A stretch of 6,268 nt of DNA, from positions 3,971-10,238 of the forward strand of contig DKFG01000217.1 of NCBI GenBank assembly GCA_002452325.1, given 5' to 3'. This document shows, one piece after another, positions 5,170 through 6,268 of this stretch. Each line of letters opens with the position of its first letter. The stretch's first letter is position 1. The position numbers and the translations under genes are program-made. Under the pieces are notes generated by a model. That model was not told the DNA's origin. It saw nothing but the letters and a program-made list of their open reading frames with translations, and made no database searches. This DNA comes from Geobacter sp. UBA6802. Lineage in GTDB: Bacteria; Desulfobacterota; Desulfuromonadia; Geobacterales; Pseudopelobacteraceae.

Positions 5170-6268
5170 ATGGCGCTGCTTAAGGTTGCTCAGGACGGCA
5201 CGCTGCTGTTATCTGCCGATCTGCTGCAACAGGCAGGATTACGGCCTGCTGGTCAGGTGCAGGTCAGTATAACCGGCAACGGTCTGGAGCTGCGCAAACC
5301 GGACACAGCACCGGCTGAACAGCTGAGCCGGGCAATAAGCCGTAAAAACCTGCAGACCGGCATACAGTTTATCAAGGGTGTAGGCCCTAAGCTTTCGGAC
5401 TTGCTGGCAAAACGAGGGGTAAAAACGGTTGAGGATGCGTTCTTCTGCCTGCCGTTGCGCTATGAAGACCGGCGCGAACTGGTACCGATCAGGCAGCTGA
5501 AACCGGGTACCAGCCAGATTTTTTTCGGCAGGGTGGTGTCTGCCGAAACCGTGATCACCAAGGGAGGGCGCAAGGTCTTTGAGGTGCTGGTACAGGATGA
5601 CTCAGGTAGCATCCTGTGCAAATGGTTCCATGCCAATCCGGTCTGGCTCAAACGGGTCTGGCAGGTGGGCAAGCAGGGGATCTTCACCGGAGAGATCAGC
5701 AGTTTTGGTTATAAGCCGGAGCTACACCATCCTGACGTAGAGTGGCTGCCGGAGGGGACAAATCTGGATGAGGCACTGGCAGCTGATCCGATTAACTTCG
5801 GCAGGATTGTACCGGTCTATCCGTTGACAGAAGGGCTGCATCAGAAGGGGATGCGACGGGTAATGCATCAGGTGGTGGAAACCTTTCTGGGTGATCTGGT
5901 CGGTCTGATTCCGGAGCAACTGCTTGAACAGCAAGGGTATCAGCCGTTACAACAATCACTGCGGTATCTGCACCATCCACCGCATGATGCAGTGCTGCAG
6001 GAGCTGAATGAAGGCCGTACGGTTGCCCATCGCTCCCTTGCCTTTGACGAATTTTTTTACTGGGAGCTTGGTCTTGCCCTCAAAAAACAGGGAGTATCAC
6101 TTGAAGAGGGGATCCCCTTCCGGGTAACCCACCGTTACACCAAAGAACTTGCGCAGCTATTGCCGTTTCAGCTCACCACAGCGCAACGCAGGGTGTTGTC
6201 CGAGATCAAGACCGACATGATGGCGCCGCATCCGATGCACCGGCTGGTGCAGGGGGATGTGGGCAGCG
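5170..6268 (+). CDS. recG: ATP-dependent DNA helicase RecG, N-terminal part (3' end outside window)
   Basis: RecG reverses stalled replication forks and moves Holliday junctions. The visible 366 residues have no stop and end in QGDVGS, the first part of the RecG Walker A (GDVGSGKT), so the ATPase motor lies beyond the window. FIKGVGPKLSDLLAKRG (67-83) and LPLRYEDRREL (94-104) open the wedge region; the OB-fold wedge spans about 113-195; VPVYPLTEGLHQKGMRR (214-230), LHHPPHD (267-273), RSLAFDEFFYWEL (288-300) and LPFQLTTAQRRVL (331-343) are standard RecG blocks. The ATG at 5170 has only a weak GGGG at 5157-5160. The next in-frame ATG is at 5851, inside the protein, so the start must be here or at a nearby GTG (5257). 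Relative to E. coli RecG, about 50 residues are added; 1-43 resemble an AbrB/SpoVT hairpin. A terminator lies directly upstream. Confidence 0.96.
   Translation, partial: MALLKVAQDGTLLLSADLLQQAGLRPAGQVQVSITGNGLELRKPDTAPAEQLSRAISRKNLQTGIQFIKGVGPKLSDLLAKRGVKTVEDAFFCLPLRYEDRRELVPIRQLKPGTSQIFFGRVVSAETVITKGGRKVFEVLVQDDSGSILCKWFHANPVWLKRVWQVGKQGIFTGEISSFGYKPELHHPDVEWLPEGTNLDEALAADPINFGRIVPVYPLTEGLHQKGMRRVMHQVVETFLGDLVGLIPEQLLEQQGYQPLQQSLRYLHHPPHDAVLQELNEGRTVAHRSLAFDEFFYWELGLALKKQGVSLEEGIPFRVTHRYTKELAQLLPFQLTTAQRRVLSEIKTDMMAPHPMHRLVQGDVGS

Noticed and set aside
4794..5183. A 129-codon open frame on the + strand overlapping the small acidic gene
   Set aside because: It runs through the terminator and into recG, and its product looks like out-of-frame translation. 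The overlapping 107-aa frame has the coupled ATGA start, a Cys motif and a terminator just after its stop.
5170..5298. Separate AbrB-type antitoxin gene upstream of recG
   Set aside because: There is no stop codon between this segment and the RecG wedge region; the frame runs on without a break, so it is part of the RecG protein.

Overview
The window is a compact piece of a bacterial chromosome with a moderate GC content. Every recognisable gene is on the + strand and there is almost no free intergenic DNA. The gene types fit a Desulfuromonadales/Geobacterales bacterium, for example Geobacter or Trichlorobacter: a class III adenylate cyclase with a TPR-like tail, a PilZ protein, an orphan-looking MlaE permease, a class I FBPase-family enzyme and a small Cys/acidic protein beside recG. 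This placement comes from protein recognition by eye, not a database search, and is moderately confident.

Region 1 (1-3747) looks like one transcription unit of five genes with gaps of 2, 18 and 15 bases and one overlap. They are the 3' part of an adenylate/guanylate cyclase (cut by the window start), mutM (formamidopyrimidine-DNA glycosylase), a PilZ-domain protein with both c-di-GMP-binding motifs, a metallo-beta-lactamase-fold protein resembling class II cyclic-nucleotide phosphodiesterases, and an MlaE-type lipid ABC permease. A cyclic-nucleotide synthase, a c-di-GMP receptor and a likely cyclic-nucleotide hydrolase in one operon suggest a second-messenger module. MutM and the permease have no obvious link to it.

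Region 2 (3748-5153) is a second unit. A 74-base gap carries a weak candidate promoter and a strong Shine-Dalgarno, then a class I fructose-bisphosphatase-family gene whose motifs look more like plant sedoheptulose-1,7-bisphosphatase than typical FBPase. It is joined by an ATGA overlap to a small protein with four cysteines and a very acidic tail. A clear intrinsic terminator follows.

Region 3 (5170-6268) is the 5' part of recG, cut by the window end inside its Walker A motif. Its N-terminus carries about 43 extra residues that resemble an AbrB/SpoVT swapped-hairpin domain. The terminator ends only 16 bases before the recG start, and an upstream segment could pair with its 3' arm, so this may be an attenuator-like leader rather than a simple operon end.

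The strongest leads are the SBPase-like phosphatase, the AbrB-like extension on RecG, the alternative hairpins before recG, and the uncharacterised Cys/acidic protein. I saw no RNA genes, mobile elements, CRISPR arrays or long repeats.
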